This document shows positions 25,403 through 34,463 of a DNA stretch of 60,463 bases, in pieces. The stretch lies in the NCBI GenBank assembly GCA_937864115.1, contig CALMII010000031.1, positions 1 to 60,463 of the forward strand. The letters are read 5' to 3'. Under the pieces are notes generated by a model. The model did not search any database, was not told the origin of the DNA, and was given only the letters and a program-made list of their open reading frames with translations. The stretch comes from an uncultured Steroidobacter sp. GTDB taxonomy: Bacteria; Pseudomonadota; Gammaproteobacteria; Steroidobacterales; Steroidobacteraceae. The position numbers and the translations under genes are program-made. Position 1 is the first letter of the stretch; each line of letters opens with the position of its first letter.

Positions 25403-28400
25403 ATGAAAACCAGAATCATCGGCGCCGCATTCGCTTCGATCTGCCTCGCCGCCTGCAGCGGCCTGAGCGACGTAGGCAACCAGGAGAGTTCGGACACGCC
25501 GCCCGATGCCATCGTCACCGTCATCGGCCAGCCTTCGACACGCAGCGGCGAAACCGTGACCGTGAAGGCGCGCGCCGGCAGCGAGCTGCTGCTGAGCGGC
25601 AAGGACAGTCGCGAGACGATCCTGCCCATCGTTTCCTTCGACTGGCAGCCGCGCAATGCGGCGGCGGAGGGCCTGCCCATCGTCAAGCGCAACAACAGCA
25701 CCATCGCCTTCCAGATTCCGCCCGATTCCACGGCGATCGAGCTGCGGCTGGTGGTCAGGGATTCGGACGGTCGCAGCGATCAGCAGGACGTCACGATCCA
25801 GGTCGATCCGGTACCCGATCCGGATCAGTTCCTCAGCTACTTCGACGCGCCGACGACCTTCACCGTCGTTGCGGCGACCGCGACGGACTATCCGTCCTGC
25901 ACGACGCCAACCCAGACCGGCTGCCTGCGCGCGGACGAGCCATTCACGATCGATGTGGAAGCGCGCGCCAGCTACTGGGACATCGCCGGCCGGCGCAACG
26001 AGGGAGTCTCCGGCGTGCTCGTGTATTCGCGATCGTTTGCCGGGGCCTGGCTGAGCAGCCTGGGCAGCCGTCACGACTGCAACGCCATCGCCAATCCCGC
26101 CTTCGCGGTGCCGGTGCCTGCATTCGATGCCGACCAGATCGCGGCGCTGGTACAGAAGGCGGATGCCAATCGCGTCGTCGACGCGGCGCGCATCGATGAG
26201 GCCGTCGTCGCCGTATCCGTGCGCATCCACCAGGCCGCCAACAGTTCGATGCCCGCCGGCGCGGCACAGACATGCGTGCGCGAGTTCGGTGCCACACCCG
26301 TTGCCTTTGCAGGCGCCTCGCAGGTGTTGAAGAAGATTCGGGGAAGAATTCAGGCCCCGGCGGCCCCGGCGGTCGCGCTCGACTTCACGACGCGCGAACT
26401 GGCGGCCGCGATGTCCGCTGCCAGCCCGGCAACGGCAGCACGCACGCATGACACCTTCGATACCGCCACGGCGTATTACGCGACGATCGATCCGGACGGC
26501 GCGAAGACGACGTTTATCGGCTGGCTCAAGGCGAACGGATTCCTTGCAGCCTCGGCGACGACCATCGACTGGGCCGCCGTCGCCAGCGGTTCCGATGCGC
26601 ATGCGATCTACGTCAACAACTTCGATCTCGGCTTCGGGCGCGACATGTACGCGCGCAGGCTCTGTGGCGCCGCAACGAATCCGCAGCCGGGCGATTGCGA
26701 TGTCGCCTCGGTGGTCGTGAACTACGGCAGTCTCGAAGCGGCGGCCAAGAAGCTCGGACCGCAGCTGGCCGTGGCGATGGAATACAGCCGCACCGGCGAT
26801 GGCGGCGAACGCTTCGTGAAGTTCTACACGTTCGCGCCGGATGTCCGCTGCGATCCCGCGCGTCCGCCCGCAGGCGGCTGTACGCAATTCAAACGCGTGC
26901 TGAGCGCCAACCTCGATGGACGCGGCGAGAAATACCTGCCGGGCGCATGCACGGTCTGCCACGGCGGCACGCCGCTGGGACTGGATCCGCAGAACCCCGC
27001 GCACTACGCCTCAGGCGGCAACGTCAACGCGGCTTTCCTGCCCTGGGACGCGAAGTCGCTGCTGTTTTCCGACGATACCGAGGCCGGCTTCGTCGACGAC
27101 ACCACCAATGCCGTGCACCACCAGCGCTGGCTCGATACGCGCCGCGCCAGTCAGGCCGCTCCCATCAGGGCGCTCAATCAGCTCGCGTACCTGACCTTTG
27201 TCGATCCGGAAGGGGGCGACCATCGCTTCGCGTTGTCTCGACAACTGGTCGAGGGCTGGTACTCGGGGCCAGACGGCGCCTTCAATCCGGACTTCGTGCC
27301 GCCGCAATGGAGCGTCGATTCGCGCCACGCGGCGTTGTATCGCGACGTGTTCGCGCAGAACTGCCGCATGTGCCACATCGCCCACGTGCCGAATCCGGCG
27401 GGCGCAGGCATGACCGGCTTCGATCCCTTCGACAAATGCGGGCCGGAGAGCGCCGCGACGGCCTACGCCGGTCGCGATCACCAGATCGCCTTCGGCTGTT
27501 ACCAGCAGTTTGCGAACGCCGCCAACCTCGCGACCCGTGTTGCTGCGGGACAAATGCCGGACGCGCGCCTGACCATGGATCGCTTCTGGGTCAGCACCGG
27601 CAAGTCCGCGGCCCAGGCGCTCGCCGACCATCTCGACGTGCCGAGTAGCAGCCTGCGACCGGCAATCCGTCCGTCGATCGTCGACGCGGAGATCCAGCTC
27701 GCGGGCGATGCGACGGGAGCGCGGCAATCGTTCGATTCGGCGGGGCAGCTGCGTGTGGCGCGCCGTCATTCGCTCGCACGTCTGCGCGGCGAGATTTCCG
27801 GCGGACAGGGCGACTTCCTCTGGGCAGTGCAGACGCCCTCGGGCGCAGCAGCCAGCCTGTCCGCCCCGACGAGCCTGCTGCCGGCGCTGAGCCTCGATGC
27901 GGCGGGCCGTTACGCAGTCACTCTGAGCGCCGGTGGCTCGACGGCGAGCCGCGAAATCGTCGTACCCAACTGGGCTCCGACAGGCGTGGCGCAATCCCGC
28001 ACCGTCGCGCCCGGCACGCCGAGCGTGACGCTCGATGTCATGGCAAATGCGAGCGTCATCCCGGATGGCGATACGACAGCCCCGTTGCCGCTGGCAGGGG
28101 CCGCCGGCGAGAACGGCGATGGGCCACATGTGCTGACGGTGTGCGCGAGCGATGCCGCCGCGGCTGCCTGTACCCTGACTTCATTGCAGACGCCACAGGG
28201 CGGACAGGCCGCCGTGGTCGCGGACCCGATGCTGGGCCGCAGTGTCATCCGCTACGTGCCCGCGGCTCCGGGCATCGACACCTTCCGCTACCGGATCGTC
28301 GATGTGGACGGCGATGGATCATCCACGACCTACGAAGCGTCAGTCCGCGTCATTCCCGAACTGATCGCGACCAGCCAGTGCGATCAGAGCACCGTGTCCC

Positions 28401-29032
28401 TCGGGCAATCGGGCGCGATCTCGCTTGCCGTCAGCGGCGGAGCGGTGCCGTATACGACCACATTCGCCGATCCGACGGGACTGACTGCAGGCGCCGGGCC
28501 GCTCGACTGGCGTTTCACTGCGCCGGCGGAGGCATCGCAGGGCAGTCCGAGAATATTCACGGGCCGTGTCTGCAAGTCCTACGCAGTGACGGACAGCACC
28601 ACGCCAGCAGCCCAGCAGGCGCAGGCGAGGCTGACGCTGCTGGTGCGGCCGCGCGAACCCTGGATCGACAGCGCGAACGGGCAGGGCATCAGCAATCTGC
28701 TCGTGGCCAATCTGACCTGCACGCAGAGCTGCCACAACACCACGACGCAGCTCGGCGGACTCGACCTCACGGGGACGCCGTCGCAGGTATGGACCCGATT
28801 GCAGGCAAACGATCGGGTAAAGCCGTCCGATCCGCTGTCGAGTCGGCTGCTGCAGTGTCCGGGCAACGCCGGGGATGATTGCGCACATCCGTCGATCCCG
28901 GCCTTCGAGGACGATGCGAGTAATGACAACGACGTCTTCAGCCGCATCCTGCGCTGGATCAGGGAAGGCGCCGACGACAACGATGCCGCGGACCTGACCT
29001 GCGCTGCAGTGACGCCGTGTGCCGGACCGTAA
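25403..29032 (+). CDS. Large haem-binding surface lipoprotein
   Basis: This 1209-residue lipoprotein has the lipobox LAAC (Cys18). Ig- or PKD-like beta domains occupy about 30-140, and a longer alpha/beta region of unknown type extends to about 500. A cytochrome c-like region follows with CTVCH at 516-520 and CRMCH at 654-658. A third, non-canonical CTQSCH (three residues between the Cys) lies at 1106-1111 within a region resembling cytochrome c lids (GGLDLTG then PLSSRLLQCPG). Two further beta-sandwich segments (about 890-1060) resemble Ig/cadherin repeats. It probably sits on the outer membrane beside the preceding autotransporter. Why a haem lipoprotein sits in a T6SS operon is unknown. 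GAAGG lies 8 bases before ATG 25403. Confidence 0.8.
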   Translation: MKTRIIGAAFASICLAACSGLSDVGNQESSDTPPDAIVTVIGQPSTRSGETVTVKARAGSELLLSGKDSRETILPIVSFDWQPRNAAAEGLPIVKRNNSTIAFQIPPDSTAIELRLVVRDSDGRSDQQDVTIQVDPVPDPDQFLSYFDAPTTFTVVAATATDYPSCTTPTQTGCLRADEPFTIDVEARASYWDIAGRRNEGVSGVLVYSRSFAGAWLSSLGSRHDCNAIANPAFAVPVPAFDADQIAALVQKADANRVVDAARIDEAVVAVSVRIHQAANSSMPAGAAQTCVREFGATPVAFAGASQVLKKIRGRIQAPAAPAVALDFTTRELAAAMSAASPATAARTHDTFDTATAYYATIDPDGAKTTFIGWLKANGFLAASATTIDWAAVASGSDAHAIYVNNFDLGFGRDMYARRLCGAATNPQPGDCDVASVVVNYGSLEAAAKKLGPQLAVAMEYSRTGDGGERFVKFYTFAPDVRCDPARPPAGGCTQFKRVLSANLDGRGEKYLPGACTVCHGGTPLGLDPQNPAHYASGGNVNAAFLPWDAKSLLFSDDTEAGFVDDTTNAVHHQRWLDTRRASQAAPIRALNQLAYLTFVDPEGGDHRFALSRQLVEGWYSGPDGAFNPDFVPPQWSVDSRHAALYRDVFAQNCRMCHIAHVPNPAGAGMTGFDPFDKCGPESAATAYAGRDHQIAFGCYQQFANAANLATRVAAGQMPDARLTMDRFWVSTGKSAAQALADHLDVPSSSLRPAIRPSIVDAEIQLAGDATGARQSFDSAGQLRVARRHSLARLRGEISGGQGDFLWAVQTPSGAAASLSAPTSLLPALSLDAAGRYAVTLSAGGSTASREIVVPNWAPTGVAQSRTVAPGTPSVTLDVMANASVIPDGDTTAPLPLAGAAGENGDGPHVLTVCASDAAAAACTLTSLQTPQGGQAAVVADPMLGRSVIRYVPAAPGIDTFRYRIVDVDGDGSSTTYEASVRVIPELIATSQCDQSTVSLGQSGAISLAVSGGAVPYTTTFADPTGLTAGAGPLDWRFTAPAEASQGSPRIFTGRVCKSYAVTDSTTPAAQQAQARLTLLVRPREPWIDSANGQGISNLLVANLTCTQSCHNTTTQLGGLDLTGTPSQVWTRLQANDRVKPSDPLSSRLLQCPGNAGDDCAHPSIPAFEDDASNDNDVFSRILRWIREGADDNDAADLTCAAVTPCAGP

Positions 29033-29240
29033 CGTACGTTGATTTCAGTTTCGTCATCCAGGGCACCGCATTTGTGCAATAGGCAGGTACGGCGGCTTGT
29101 CATATGCTGCGCCCATCGTGTGATGCGGATCGGCGTGCTGTATTCGTGTGACACGCATAACGGTACGGGCGGGTGGTGTCGGTTACAAAGCTCGTTCTGT
29201 TTACGACAGAGCGCAGGCGCCTAGAAGAGCATCAAGAAGC

Positions 29241-30290
29241 ATGGCAGTCCTCGATATCGAATCCCTGCTGAATCCCATTTCGGATGACGCGCCATGCGGT
29301 CGCGATCTGGAATACGAAGAGCCGTTCCTGTCGCTGCAGGAACTGGCGCGCGGCAAACCGGAGCAGGTCATCGGGGACAAGGTCCGGCCGGCGCAGGATC
29401 CTCCCTGGCCCAAGGTCCGCGAAGCTGCCGAAGAGCTCTTCGGTTCGACCAAGGATCTGCGGGTCGCGGGCCTGCTGTACCTGTCGCTGCTCAAGACCGC
29501 CGGCCTCGAAGGATTCGAAGGCGGGCTCGGCGTCATGCGCGGCCTGCTGGAACGTTATTGGGACAACGTGTTCCCGATGCTCGATGCGGACGACGACAAC
29601 GATCCGACGTTCCGCGTGAATTCGCTCGTGTCCGCGCTCGTCAGCGACGATGCGCTGGCGGCATTGCGTCTCGCCCCGCTGGTGGAGTCGCGGCAGTTCG
29701 GCAGGCACTCGTTGCGCTCGCACCGGATCGCCACGGGCACGCTCAACGTCGAACTGCCCGAAGGCACCGATCTCGCGCAGGAACTGGCGAAGATCGAAGG
29801 CGCTTTCGGCGACGTCGGCATCGAAGCCTTGACGGCAACCGCCGCCGCGATCACGGCGGCCGCCGACCATCTCAACGCCATCCAGCACGTGCTGCTGGAC
29901 AAGGCAGACGGCATCCCCGACGACCTGAAACCCCTGGCGACCGACCTGCGGGAAATGAAGGGCCTGCTCGATGCGCAGCTCGCCAAGCGCGGCGGCGGCG
30001 AAGTGTCAGCCGATAATGCCGGATCGGCAGAAAGCGGCGGCAGTGCAGAAGGCGCACAGGGCGGCAGTCAACCGATCAGCGGCACCATCCGCAATCGGTC
30101 GGATGTCATAACGACCATCGACAAGATCTGCGACTACTATGCCAAGGCCGAACCCTCCAGCCCGGTCCCCCTGTTGCTGCAGCGGGCGAAGCGGCTGGTG
30201 GACAAGGACTTCATGGAAATCCTCCGCGACCTCACCTCGAGCGGCGCGTCAGAGGCGGAAGTCATTGTCGGTCTTGAGAAAAGGGAATAG
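29241..30290 (+). CDS. tssA: T6SS protein TssA
   Basis: This 349-residue cytosolic protein starts sheath and tube polymerisation. The N-terminal ImpA domain is clear: LLNPISDDAPCGRDLEYEEP, PPWPKVREAAEELF and LGVMRGLLERYWDNVFPMLD. The C-terminal part has ITTIDKICDYYAKAEPSSPV and LLLQRAKRLVDKDFMEILRD, typical of short TssA proteins. The start is ATG 29241, after a 208-base gap from the lipoprotein gene that may hold a second operon promoter. Confidence 0.95.
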   Translation: MAVLDIESLLNPISDDAPCGRDLEYEEPFLSLQELARGKPEQVIGDKVRPAQDPPWPKVREAAEELFGSTKDLRVAGLLYLSLLKTAGLEGFEGGLGVMRGLLERYWDNVFPMLDADDDNDPTFRVNSLVSALVSDDALAALRLAPLVESRQFGRHSLRSHRIATGTLNVELPEGTDLAQELAKIEGAFGDVGIEALTATAAAITAAADHLNAIQHVLLDKADGIPDDLKPLATDLREMKGLLDAQLAKRGGGEVSADNAGSAESGGSAEGAQGGSQPISGTIRNRSDVITTIDKICDYYAKAEPSSPVPLLLQRAKRLVDKDFMEILRDLTSSGASEAEVIVGLEKRE

Positions 30291-30416
30291 TGCGGCGTAG
30301 AGTACCCGCCGGTTCCATCGGCGGTTTCGGACGTTGGCGTCACGCGCTGGTTCTGACGCAACTTCCTGCAACAATTTTTTTGCACCCCACCTGGGGCAGC
30401 TATCCGGGAGATTCGC

Positions 30417-30917
30417 GTGGCTAAAGAAAGCGGTCAGAAATTCATCGCGCGCAACCGTGCGCCGCGTGTGCAGATCGAGTACGACCTCGAAACCAACGGG
30501 GCAATGCAGAAGAAGCAGATCCCCTTCGTCATGGGCGTGCTCGCGGATCTGTCGGGCAAGTCGGCGGATGAACTTCCCGAGATCGAGCAGCGCAAGGCGC
30601 TCGAGATCGACATGGACAACTTCGACAGCCGTCTCAAGGCCATGAAGCCGCGCGTCACCTTCGCCGTGCCGAACAAACTCACGGGCGAAGGCCAGCTCGC
30701 CGTCGACGTGACGTTCGAGAGCATGGACGACTTCTCTCCGGCCGCCATCGCCAAGAAGGTCGAACCGCTGGCGAAGCTCCTCGAAGCGCGCACGCAGCTG
30801 TCCAACCTCGTCACCTACATGGACGGCAAGGCCGGCGCGGAAAAGCTGATCACCAAGGCACTGCAGGATCCGGCGCTGCTGCAGTCGCTGGCTTCGGCAC
30901 CGAAGCCCGCTGAATAA
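30417..30917 (+). CDS. tssB: T6SS sheath small subunit TssB
   Basis: This 166-residue protein pairs with TssC to form the contractile sheath. Family marks are NRAPRVQIEYDLETNGA, then KKQIPFVMGVLADLSGKSAD and KALEIDMDNFDSRLKAMKPR. The start is GTG 30417 with GGGAG six bases upstream. It is 39 bases before tssC. Confidence 0.97.
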   Translation: MAKESGQKFIARNRAPRVQIEYDLETNGAMQKKQIPFVMGVLADLSGKSADELPEIEQRKALEIDMDNFDSRLKAMKPRVTFAVPNKLTGEGQLAVDVTFESMDDFSPAAIAKKVEPLAKLLEARTQLSNLVTYMDGKAGAEKLITKALQDPALLQSLASAPKPAE

Positions 30918-30956
30918 CGGCCGCAGATCCAGACCCCATTCCCGAGGAGTTTTACG

Positions 30957-32441
30957 ATGGCCGAAGCCAAGAGCGCCGGACAGCAGCAAACCGGCACAGT
31001 CGAACTGGGCGACTTTCAGTCGCTGCTGACCAAAGAGTTTCGACCGAAGAGCGACCGCGCGAAGGAGCAGGTCGAGTCGGCGGTCAAGACGCTCGCCGAG
31101 CACGTCCTGCAGGACAAGGACCTGATCGCCGATGACGCGGTCAACTCGATCAACGCGATCATCGCGGAGATCGACAAGAAGCTCTCCGATCAGATCAACG
31201 AGATCCTGCACCACGCCGACTTCCAGCAGATGGAAGGCACCTGGCGCGGCCTGCGGCACCTGGTGTTCAACACCGAGTCCAGCGAGACGATGAAGATCAA
31301 GATCTTCAACGTCGGCAAGAAGGAACTGGGCAAGACGCTCAAGCGCTATCCCGGCACGTCGTGGGACCAGAGTCCGATCTTCAAGAAGATCTACGAAGAA
31401 GAGTACGGCACCATCGGCGGCGATCCGTTCGGCTGCCTGGTCGGCGACTACTATTTCGATCACTCGCCGCAGGACGTCGAACTGCTGCGCGGCATGGGCC
31501 AGATCGCCGGCGCCGCTCACGCGCCGTTCATCACGGCGGCTTCACCGACGCTGATGGGTTTCGATTCGTGGCAGGAGCTGTCGAATCCGCGCGACCTGAC
31601 CAAGATCTTTTCCACGGGCGAATACGCCGCCTGGCGTTCGCTGCGCGACTCGGACGATGCCCGCTACATCGGCCTCACGATGCCGCGCTTCCTGTCGCGC
31701 CTGCCTTACGGCGCGAAGACCGAGCCGGTGGAAGAGTTTGCATTCGAGGAAGACACCGCCGCGGCCGATTCTTCCAAGTACACCTGGTCGAATGCCGCCT
31801 ACGCGATGGCGACCAACATCAACAAGTCGTTCTCGATGTACGGCTGGTGCACGCGCATCCGCGGCGTCGAATCGGGCGGTACGGTGGCGGGCCTGCCGAC
31901 GCACACGTTCCCGTCGGACGATGGCGGCGTGGACATGAAGTGTCCGACGGAAATCTCCATCACCGACCGTCGCGAAGCGGAACTGGCGAAGAACGGCATG
32001 ATGCCGCTGCTGCACCGGAAGAACTCCGATGAGGCCGTGTTCATCGGCGCGCAGTCGCTGCAGAAGCCGGCGGAATTCGAGTCCGCCGAAGCGACGGCGA
32101 ATGCCGCGCTCGCGGCGCGTCTGCCGTACATGTTCGCGTGCTCGCGCTTCGCTCACTATCTGAAGTGCATCGTGCGCGACAAGATCGGTTCGTTCAAGGA
32201 ACGCGCCGACATGGAAAAGTGGCTCTCCGACTGGATCCTCAACTATGTCGACGGCGATCCGCAGAACTCATCCGAAGAAATCAAGGCGCGCAAGCCGCTG
32301 GCCGGCGCCGAAGTCGAAGTGAAGGAGATCGAGGGCAAGCCGGGCTACTACGGCGCGGTCTTCCGCCTGCGTCCGCACTACCAGCTCGAAGGTCTGACGG
32401 TGTCGTTGCGTCTCGTTTCCAGGCTGTCGGGTGGCAAGTAA
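30957..32441 (+). CDS. tssC: T6SS sheath large subunit TssC
   Basis: This 494-residue protein is the main sheath component, recycled by ClpV. Marks include QMEGTWRGLRHLVFNTESSE, PFGCLVGDYYFDHSPQDVEL and HAPFITAASPTLMGFDSWQE. The C-terminal LTVSLRLVSRLSGGK ends as TssC proteins do. GAGGAG lies 7 bases before the ATG. Confidence 0.97.
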   Translation: MAEAKSAGQQQTGTVELGDFQSLLTKEFRPKSDRAKEQVESAVKTLAEHVLQDKDLIADDAVNSINAIIAEIDKKLSDQINEILHHADFQQMEGTWRGLRHLVFNTESSETMKIKIFNVGKKELGKTLKRYPGTSWDQSPIFKKIYEEEYGTIGGDPFGCLVGDYYFDHSPQDVELLRGMGQIAGAAHAPFITAASPTLMGFDSWQELSNPRDLTKIFSTGEYAAWRSLRDSDDARYIGLTMPRFLSRLPYGAKTEPVEEFAFEEDTAAADSSKYTWSNAAYAMATNINKSFSMYGWCTRIRGVESGGTVAGLPTHTFPSDDGGVDMKCPTEISITDRREAELAKNGMMPLLHRKNSDEAVFIGAQSLQKPAEFESAEATANAALAARLPYMFACSRFAHYLKCIVRDKIGSFKERADMEKWLSDWILNYVDGDPQNSSEEIKARKPLAGAEVEVKEIEGKPGYYGAVFRLRPHYQLEGLTVSLRLVSRLSGGK

Positions 32442-32575
32442 TCCGACACCGGGAAAGAGGGATTCACTTCACAACGATGATTGCATTGCTCGACTAACCT
32501 GCCTCCACGCTTTGAAGGAAGCGGTCAGGTGGTCGAAGGTTTTCAACGATTCAAGCCGACGAACGGAGCACAACA

Positions 32576-33055
32576 ATGGCAATTGATTCATTTTTGAAGC
32601 TGGGCGCGCTGAAGGGCGAGTCGCAGGTCAAGGGTTTCGAAGATCAGATCCAGGTGCTGGCCTGGAGCTGGGGCATGTCGCAGAGCGGCACCACCCATAC
32701 GGGCAGCGGCGGCGGCGCAGGCAAGGTGAACGTTCAGGATCTGAGCTTCACCCACTACCTCGATTCGTCGTCGCCTTCGCTGATGCTGGCCTGCTGCAAG
32801 GGCTCGCACTATCCGGATGGCACGCTGACGATGCGCAAGGCCGGTGGCGATCCGCTGCCGTACCTGGTCATCAAGCTGAAGGACATCATCGTCACGTCCG
32901 TCTCCGGCGGCGGCAGCGGTGGTGAAGATCAGCAGACCGAGAACGTCACGCTCAATTTCGCGTCGTTCGAAGTCAGCTACCAGCCCCAGGACAACAAGGG
33001 CGCCAAGAAGGGCGGCGCGATCGAAATCAAGTACGACATCGCGAAGAACGCCTGA
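32576..33055 (+). CDS. hcp: T6SS tube protein Hcp (TssD)
   Basis: This 159-residue protein stacks as hexamers to form the inner tube. It begins MAIDSFLKLGALKGESQVKG and has AWSWGMSQSGTTHTGSG, then DLSFTHYLDSSSPSLML. No fused effector domain is present. GGAG lies 7 bases before the ATG. A 134-base gap separates it from tssC, enough for its own promoter, and a strong stem-loop follows the gene, together fitting high hcp mRNA levels. Confidence 0.97.
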   Translation: MAIDSFLKLGALKGESQVKGFEDQIQVLAWSWGMSQSGTTHTGSGGGAGKVNVQDLSFTHYLDSSSPSLMLACCKGSHYPDGTLTMRKAGGDPLPYLVIKLKDIIVTSVSGGGSGGEDQQTENVTLNFASFEVSYQPQDNKGAKKGGAIEIKYDIAKNA

Positions 33056-33084
33056 TCGTCCCGTTTCGATTTTTCTTCCAACCT

Positions 33085-33116
33085 GGCGCCCTTCAGTGCT
33101 TGCACTGAGGGGCGCC
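33085..33116 (+). promoter_or_regulatory. Strong stem-loop between hcp and tagJ
   Basis: GGCGCCCTTCAGTG pairs with CACTGAGGGGCGCC in a 14-bp stem (one G-U pair) with a CTTG loop. No T-run follows, and tagJ starts 8 bases later. It probably protects hcp mRNA from 3' exonucleases or attenuates the downstream genes. Confidence 0.75.
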
Positions 33117-33123
33117 GTACTGA

Positions 33124-33933
33124 ATGGATCCCGCCATGTCGCCTGAAGAAAGCGTGCGCGCCGGTAACCTTTCGCAGGCGCTGCAGGATCTGCAGCAGCG
33201 GGTCCGCGGCAATCCGGGCGACGCCAAGGCCCGCATCTTTCTCTACCAGCTGCTGGCGGTTCTCGGTCAATGGGAACGCGCCGCCACCCAGCTGAAAGTC
33301 GCCTCGGACCTCGAGTCCAGCAACCTCATCCTCGCGCAGGTCGGTCGTCAGGCATTGCAGGCCGAACAGCTTCGCGCCCGCGTGTTTGCCGGCGGCACGA
33401 CGCCGCTGCTGATGGGCGAGCCGGAAGGCTGGGTCGCCTCGCTGCTCGAAGCGCTGCGCCTGTCCGCCGAAGGCCACTATGAAAAGGCCGCCGAGCTGCG
33501 CGGCCAGGCGCTCGAAGGTGCACCGACCGTGTCGGGCACGATCAATGGCGAAAGGTTCGAATGGATCGCGGATGCCGATTCGCGCATCGGTCCCTGTCTC
33601 GAACTGATCGTCGACGGCAAGTATTTCTGGGTGCCGTTCGATCGCATTAAATCGCTGCGAATGGAACCCCCGACGGATCTCCAGGACACCGTGTGGTTGC
33701 AGACGGTCGTGACCTGGACCAACCAGGGGCAGGTGCCGGCGCTGATCCCATCGCGCTACGCCGCGTCGGAAGGCAGCGATGACGACCTCATCAAGCTATC
33801 GCGCCGGACTGACTGGGTGGCGCATCCGGCCGATACGTATTTCGGTGTCGGACAGCGGATGCTGACGACCGATGCCGGCGAGTATCCCTTGCTGGAAGTC
33901 AGGGAGATCGCCTTCGACACGCCGACGGCCTGA
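33124..33933 (+). CDS. tagJ: T6SS accessory protein TagJ (ImpE family)
   Basis: This 269-residue cytosolic protein has helical tetratricopeptide-like hairpins in its N-terminal half (ALQDLQQRVRGNPGDAKARI, LAVLGQWERAATQLKVAS). An ImpE-type C-terminal domain follows (GTINGERFEWIADADSRIG, LIVDGKYFWVPFDRIKSL). TagJ binds the sheath or ClpV in other systems and modulates disassembly. ATG 33124 is used; ATG 33136 is a close alternative. It comes directly after the stem-loop. Confidence 0.9.
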   Translation: MDPAMSPEESVRAGNLSQALQDLQQRVRGNPGDAKARIFLYQLLAVLGQWERAATQLKVASDLESSNLILAQVGRQALQAEQLRARVFAGGTTPLLMGEPEGWVASLLEALRLSAEGHYEKAAELRGQALEGAPTVSGTINGERFEWIADADSRIGPCLELIVDGKYFWVPFDRIKSLRMEPPTDLQDTVWLQTVVTWTNQGQVPALIPSRYAASEGSDDDLIKLSRRTDWVAHPADTYFGVGQRMLTTDAGEYPLLEVREIAFDTPTA

Positions 33934-33947
33934 AGACGGCCCAGGCG

Positions 33948-34451
33948 ATGGCCGAACTACTTCAACAGGAACGACTGCAGCCCTCGCTGCTCGACCGTCT
34001 CACCGACGACGCGCCGGAAGCGCGCGAAGAGAGCCGCGACAAGCGTGTGCTCGGCCTGACCCAGTTGCGACAGAGCGTCCTGCGCGATGTCGGCTGGCTG
34101 CTCAATACGGTTCATCTGCAGGCGAGCCAGGATCTCTCCGAATGGCCGCAGGTAGCCAGTTCCACCGTCAACTACGGCATTCCCGATCTCGCCGGTTCGT
34201 CGGTCGCAGGCCGTAACACGCTCGCGCTCGAACGCGCGGTGCGACAGGCCGTGCTCAACTTCGAACCGCGCATCCTGCCGGACACGCTCAAGGTCACGGT
34301 GCGTATCGAGCCGGAGCAAATGACCCGGCACGCCATGTCGTTCATCATCGAAGGACAATTGTGGGCGCAGCCGGTGCCGCTGAGCCTGTATCTCAAGACC
34401 GAACTGGATCTGGAAACCGGTTCGGTCACCGTCGCCGAATCATCGCGCTGA
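33948..34451 (+). CDS. tssE: T6SS baseplate protein TssE (gp25-like)
   Basis: This 167-residue baseplate wedge protein has the gp25 marks SVLRDVGWLLNTVHLQA, then STVNYGIPDLAG and VLNFEPRILPDTLKVTVRIE. It initiates sheath assembly. It lies 14 bases after tagJ and 12 before tssF. Confidence 0.95.
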   Translation: MAELLQQERLQPSLLDRLTDDAPEAREESRDKRVLGLTQLRQSVLRDVGWLLNTVHLQASQDLSEWPQVASSTVNYGIPDLAGSSVAGRNTLALERAVRQAVLNFEPRILPDTLKVTVRIEPEQMTRHAMSFIIEGQLWAQPVPLSLYLKTELDLETGSVTVAESSR

Positions 34452-34463
34452 TCACGCCAACTC

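Noticed and set aside
30957..32441. Phage-tail or pyocin locus instead of T6SS
   Set aside because: TssB/C sheath, ClpV, TssJ/L/M and TssK are all present; there are no phage capsid, lysis or tail-fibre genes.
32442..32575. Possible sigma-54 promoter upstream of hcp
   Set aside because: T6SS hcp genes often use sigma-54, but I found no convincing GG-N10-GC (-24/-12) pair in this gap.
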